The notes beneath the pieces were generated by a model that was not told the origin of the DNA, did not search any database, and worked only from the letters and a program-made list of their open reading frames with translations. The position numbers and the translations under genes are program-made. A DNA stretch of 64,000 nucleotides, taken from the NCBI RefSeq assembly GCF_016741775.1, contig NZ_JAERRK010000001.1, forward strand, positions 620,001-684,000, read 5' to 3'. Within the stretch, counting starts at the first letter, position 1; every line of letters begins with the position of its first letter. Source of the DNA: Streptomyces actinomycinicus (lineage in GTDB: Bacteria; Actinomycetota; Actinomycetes; Streptomycetales; Streptomycetaceae). This document shows positions 60,698-64,000 of the stretch, in pieces.

Positions 60698-62689
60698 ATG
60701 GCCGCGCTCGGCCGCCTGGTCGCGCCGCTGGCCCCGTACTGGCGCCGAATAGCCCCGTACGCGCGCCGTCTGAAGCCGGTCTACCCGCGCCCCGGCCGCA
60801 CCGGCTGGCGGCGCTGGATACCCTCCTGGCGCCAGTGGTTCGGCGCCACCCTGACCTCGTTCGGTCTGCTGAGCGCGTTCCTCGTGACCGCGTACGCGAT
60901 GACGGACATACCGAGCAATCTCAACACCTACGCCACGCAGCAGGACAACGTCTACTTCTGGTCCGACGGCACCCCGATGGCCCGCACGGGCTGGGTGCAG
61001 CGGCAGGCGATGCCGCTGAAGGACATCCCCGAGGACGTCCGCTGGGCGGTCCTGGCGGCGGAGAACGAGAGCTTCTACTCGGACCCGGGTATCTCCGCCA
61101 AGGGCATCACCCGCGCGGTGTTCCGCACCCTGGGACAGGGGGACACCGAGGGCGGATCCACTATTACCCAGCAGTACGTCAAAAACGTTTATTTGACCCA
61201 GAACCAGACGATCAGCCGTAAATTCACCGAGGCCATGATCGCCCTCAAGCTCGACAACAAGATGAGCAAGGACCAGATCCTCGAGGGCTATCTCAACACC
61301 AGCTGGTTCGGCCGCGGCAGCTACGGCATCCAGCGCGCCGCCCAGGCCTACTACGGCAAGGACGTCAGCAAGCTCAACGCCTCCGAGGCGGCCATGCTCG
61401 CCTCGCTGCTCAAGGGCGCCGGCCTCTACGACCCCACCCTCGGCAAGGCCAACCACGCGCGGGCGCAGGAACGCTGGTCCTGGATCCTCGACCGCATGGT
61501 CAAGATCGGCAAACTGTCCCCGCAGGAACGGGCGAAGTACACCGAGTTCCCCGAGCCGCTCAGGAGCAACCCGCTGTACAACACGGGTGCGCAGAGCGAC
61601 TACCTGGTGGAGCTGGCCTCGCAGTACGCCAAGAAGGCCGGCCACCTCACGGACAAGCAGTTCGACCTGGGCGGCTACCAGATCTACACGACCTTCGACC
61701 GCAAGCGGGAGCAGGCGCTCACCGACGCCGTCACCAAGGCCCGCAAGGAAGCCAGGCGGAGCGATCCGGCGACGGCGAAGGACGGGCACTACGGCGCCGC
61801 CTCGGTGGGCGCGGACGGCCGCGTCCTCGCCGTCTACGGCGGCCCCGACCACCGCAAGCAGGGCTACAACGAGTCCAACGCGACCACCGTCCCGGCCGGC
61901 ACCGCGTTCCTGCCGTTCGTCTACGCCGCGGGACTCGAACACGGTGTGCACAAGACCCGCGGCGGCATCGCAACCCCCGTCACCCCGGACAGCGTCTACA
62001 ACGGTGACGACGGCGTGCCCGTCACCACGCCGGAGGGGCCGTACTGGGACCGCAGCGGCAAGAAGGTCGCCGCGCACAACGAGGGCAAGAGATCATACGG
62101 GCAGATCACCCTGCGCGACGCGCTCGGGAAGTCGGTGAACACGCCGTTCATGCAGCTCGGCATGGACACCGGCCTGGACAGGGTGCGCCAGACCGCGGAG
62201 GCGTCCGGACTGCTGTCCTCCAGCATGGGCCCCCAGGTGCCCGCCCTCTCGCTGGGCAACTCCACGCCGAGCGCGATCCGGATGGCCAGCGGCTACGCCA
62301 CCTTCGCGGCGGACGGCAACCACACCGAGCCGTACTCCGTGCGCCGGATCACCCGCAACGGCTCGCCGGTCGCGCTGGCCACCCCGCGTCCCAGGCGCGC
62401 GGTCGGGGCGAAGGTGGCCGAGGAGGTTACCGAGGCGCTCGGCGATTCCTTCCGCAACGCCCACCCGGACGCGGCGGCCGCTGCGACCGGGGTGTCCGGG
62501 AAGTCCGGCACCACCGAGAAGGACACCGCCGCCTGGTACGTGGGCACGGCGGACTCCGTGTCCACCGCGATCGTCGTCTACCGCATCGACCTGGCCAAGT
62601 CCCTGGAGCCACTGCCGCTCGAGGGTCTGGCCGGTACGTCCCACAGCGTCCCGTATGCCCTCTGGTCGGCCGCGACGGGTATCGGCTGA
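60698..62689 (+). CDS. Class A PBP-like transglycosylase with degenerate transpeptidase site
   Basis: 663 aa in the intact frame; the real start is probably GTG 60459, in another frame, with one base lost at 60590-60594. One signal-anchor helix (FGATLTSFGLLSAFLVTAYA), then the GT51 glycosyltransferase domain: LAAENESFYSDPGISAKGIT (catalytic Glu) and EGGSTITQQYVKNVYLTQNQ. The transpeptidase domain follows from about residue 330. Its SxxK motif is TVPAGTAFLPFVYAA, with Thr for Ser and Leu for Lys; SVN (GKSVNTPFMQL) and KSG (VSGKSGTTEKD) remain. It should polymerise glycan outside the membrane but not cross-link it. Confidence 0.82.
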   Translation: MAALGRLVAPLAPYWRRIAPYARRLKPVYPRPGRTGWRRWIPSWRQWFGATLTSFGLLSAFLVTAYAMTDIPSNLNTYATQQDNVYFWSDGTPMARTGWVQRQAMPLKDIPEDVRWAVLAAENESFYSDPGISAKGITRAVFRTLGQGDTEGGSTITQQYVKNVYLTQNQTISRKFTEAMIALKLDNKMSKDQILEGYLNTSWFGRGSYGIQRAAQAYYGKDVSKLNASEAAMLASLLKGAGLYDPTLGKANHARAQERWSWILDRMVKIGKLSPQERAKYTEFPEPLRSNPLYNTGAQSDYLVELASQYAKKAGHLTDKQFDLGGYQIYTTFDRKREQALTDAVTKARKEARRSDPATAKDGHYGAASVGADGRVLAVYGGPDHRKQGYNESNATTVPAGTAFLPFVYAAGLEHGVHKTRGGIATPVTPDSVYNGDDGVPVTTPEGPYWDRSGKKVAAHNEGKRSYGQITLRDALGKSVNTPFMQLGMDTGLDRVRQTAEASGLLSSSMGPQVPALSLGNSTPSAIRMASGYATFAADGNHTEPYSVRRITRNGSPVALATPRPRRAVGAKVAEEVTEALGDSFRNAHPDAAAAATGVSGKSGTTEKDTAAWYVGTADSVSTAIVVYRIDLAKSLEPLPLEGLAGTSHSVPYALWSAATGIG

Positions 62690-62732
62690 GCCGTGATCCG
62701 TCCACCCTCCCCTCCCGCAGAATGAGCCGAGC

Positions 62733-64000
62733 ATGCCCCGCAACAAGTCAACGACAGGCCGCCGTCGAGCCCCTCGCCGTCGCAGCGCGCCCCGTGCCAC
62801 CCGGCCCCAGGTGCTGACGCTGGCCGCCCTCCTCGTCGTGGCCTCGCTGGTGGCCGGTTACCTGGTGCTGTCCCGCACGGACAGCACCACGCCCGCCGCC
62901 TCCGCGGGCAAGAAGCCCAAGGGCGCCGCGCCGACGGCCGCGCCGACGCCGGAATGGGACGGCAAGACCAAGATCCTCGGTGACGGCTCCACCTCGTACA
63001 CGGGCCCGCAGAAGGGGCAGCTGAAGCCGAAGCCCCTGAAGCCCGGTGAGAAGCCGCCGCAGTTCGTGGTCTTCTCGTGGGACGGCGCGCTGGAGGGCAG
63101 CGACCACCTGTTCTCGCACTACCGGGAGCTGGCCGACCGGTACAACGCCCACATGACCTTCTTCCTCACGGGCATCTACCTGCTGCCCAAGGACAAGAAG
63201 GCGCTCTACCACGGCCCCATGCACTCGGCGGGCGACGCCGCGATCGACTACGCCACCGACGACCACATCCGCACCACGCTGGAGCAGCTGGGCAAGGCGT
63301 ACGAGGACGGCCACGAGATCGGCACCCACTTCAACGGCCACTTCTGCGACGCCAAGGGCGGCGAAGACTGGAGCGTGCAGGAGTGGAAGAGCGAGATCGA
63401 CCAGTTCTTCTCCTTCGCGGAGCGCTGGAAGACCAACACCGGCTGGAAGGACATGCCGGCCCTGCCCTTCGACTTCAGGAAGGAGGTCGCCGGCGGCCGT
63501 GCGCCCTGCCTGGAGGGCCAGAAGAACCTGCTGAAGGCCATCAAGAGCTACGGCTGGCGCTACGACGCCAGTTCGCCGGGCGACTTCCAGATATGGCCCG
63601 GCAAGAAGGACGGCATCTGGGACTTCCCGCTGCAACTGCTGCCCTACACGGACAATGTGCAGGCCCTGTCGATGGACTTCAACTTCCTGTTCAACCAGTC
63701 CGACGGTGAGACCCAGGGTGACCCCGCCAAGTTCCCCGAGTGGGAGCAGATGACCGTCGACTCGTACATGAAGGGCTTCAACCGGGTCTACTACGGCAGC
63801 CGGGCGCCGCTGTTCATCGGCAACCACTTCGAGGACTGGAACGGCGGCATCTACATGCGGTCCGTCGACCAGGTGGTGAAGAACATCTGCACCAAAAAGG
63901 GCGTCAAGTGCGTTTCCTTCAAGGAACTCGCCGACTGGCTCGACGCCCAGAAGCCGCAGACCCTGGCCGCGCTGCGCAGCCTGGACCCGGCCCAGTCGCC
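62733..64000 (+). CDS. Polysaccharide-deacetylase-like exported protein, 3' end outside window
   Basis: At least 422 aa; the stop is beyond the window. MPRNKSTTGRRRAPRRRSAP precedes a signal-anchor helix, LTLAALLVVASLVAGYLVLS. The deacetylase (NodB-like) landmarks are FVVFSWDGALEGSDHLFSHY (start; Asp of the metal site), MTFFLTGIYLLPKDK and DGHEIGTHFNGHFCDA (His ligands). The rest, through FSFAERWKTNTGWKDMPALP and SRAPLFIGNHFEDWNGGIYM, is the C-terminal half. A cell-wall polymer or chitin-like substrate is likely. It follows the transglycosylase by 43 bp on the same strand. Confidence 0.85.
   Translation, partial: MPRNKSTTGRRRAPRRRSAPRATRPQVLTLAALLVVASLVAGYLVLSRTDSTTPAASAGKKPKGAAPTAAPTPEWDGKTKILGDGSTSYTGPQKGQLKPKPLKPGEKPPQFVVFSWDGALEGSDHLFSHYRELADRYNAHMTFFLTGIYLLPKDKKALYHGPMHSAGDAAIDYATDDHIRTTLEQLGKAYEDGHEIGTHFNGHFCDAKGGEDWSVQEWKSEIDQFFSFAERWKTNTGWKDMPALPFDFRKEVAGGRAPCLEGQKNLLKAIKSYGWRYDASSPGDFQIWPGKKDGIWDFPLQLLPYTDNVQALSMDFNFLFNQSDGETQGDPAKFPEWEQMTVDSYMKGFNRVYYGSRAPLFIGNHFEDWNGGIYMRSVDQVVKNICTKKGVKCVSFKELADWLDAQKPQTLAALRSLDPAQS

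Overview
The window is high-GC actinobacterial chromosome, almost certainly from a Streptomyces. The signs are strong third-position GC codon bias, many GTG starts, Tat and lipoprotein signals on secreted enzymes, the fabD-fabH-acpP-fabF cluster next to a PucR-type regulator (FasR), a homodimeric aceE, and DUF3145, DUF3052, DUF4429 and SCO2400-family genes. From memory the order resembles the SCO236x-SCO240x segment of S. coelicolor; this was not checked by search. No rRNA, tRNA, CRISPR array, insertion sequence or phage gene was recognised.

Layout. 1-20.5 kb is a sugar-acid/galactoside island: the 3' part of an IclR regulator, an SMP-30 lactonase, a secreted GH35 beta-galactosidase, a Tat-type galactose mutarotase, a XylFGH/MmsAB-type ABC importer, a TIM-barrel-like unknown, a zinc alcohol dehydrogenase and a galactonate-dehydratase-like enolase. 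Inserted in it are an ImmA/IrrE - MAB_1171c-type membrane protein - FAD oxidoreductase operon (1.4-4.7 kb), an Rrf2 regulator, two small exported proteins and a PLP aminotransferase with a long Pro/Ala tail. The two operons at 18-20.3 kb share an operator-like motif (GTTCG repeated every 19 bp) next to their start codons, which suggests co-regulation, perhaps by the IclR protein.

20.5-31 kb holds a SCO2400-family membrane protein, a serine hydrolase, Ohr, an NADP-dependent reductase divergent from a MarR regulator, an EI24/CysZ-type gene broken by an in-frame amber codon, an exported pyroglutamyl-peptidase homologue lacking its catalytic Cys, a GH3/PA14 glycosidase and an SGNH-hydrolase lipoprotein. 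31-36.6 kb is core fatty-acid synthesis (DUF3145, fabF, acpP, fabH, fabD, fasR). 36.7-46.3 kb is mixed: pirin, serine hydrolase, GNAT, a MerR/aldo-keto reductase operon, DUF4429-SHOCT, DUF1023 hydrolase, a TetR/MFS pair, a DUF4190 membrane protein and a K+ channel. 46.6-50.8 kb has aceE, DUF3052 and a peroxiredoxin.

50.9-59.9 kb is a Ter stress module: four TerD-fold genes, a TerC-like DUF475 membrane protein, then an HpcH/CitE-like lyase, an 832-aa fusion (PRTase - TRSP - second PRTase-like region - PELOTA) and a HAD phosphatase. This matches the Ter-linked, nucleoside-like metabolite pathway predicted from comparative genomics; it is the best candidate for a little-characterised system here. 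The window closes with an FmdB zinc ribbon, a class A PBP-like transglycosylase that has lost the Ser-x-x-Lys motif and seems to carry an N-terminal frameshift, and a polysaccharide-deacetylase-like protein cut by the window end. A dispersed palindromic element (core GGGGCGCGGGGAACTGCGCG) recurs in at least six gene-end intergenic gaps.
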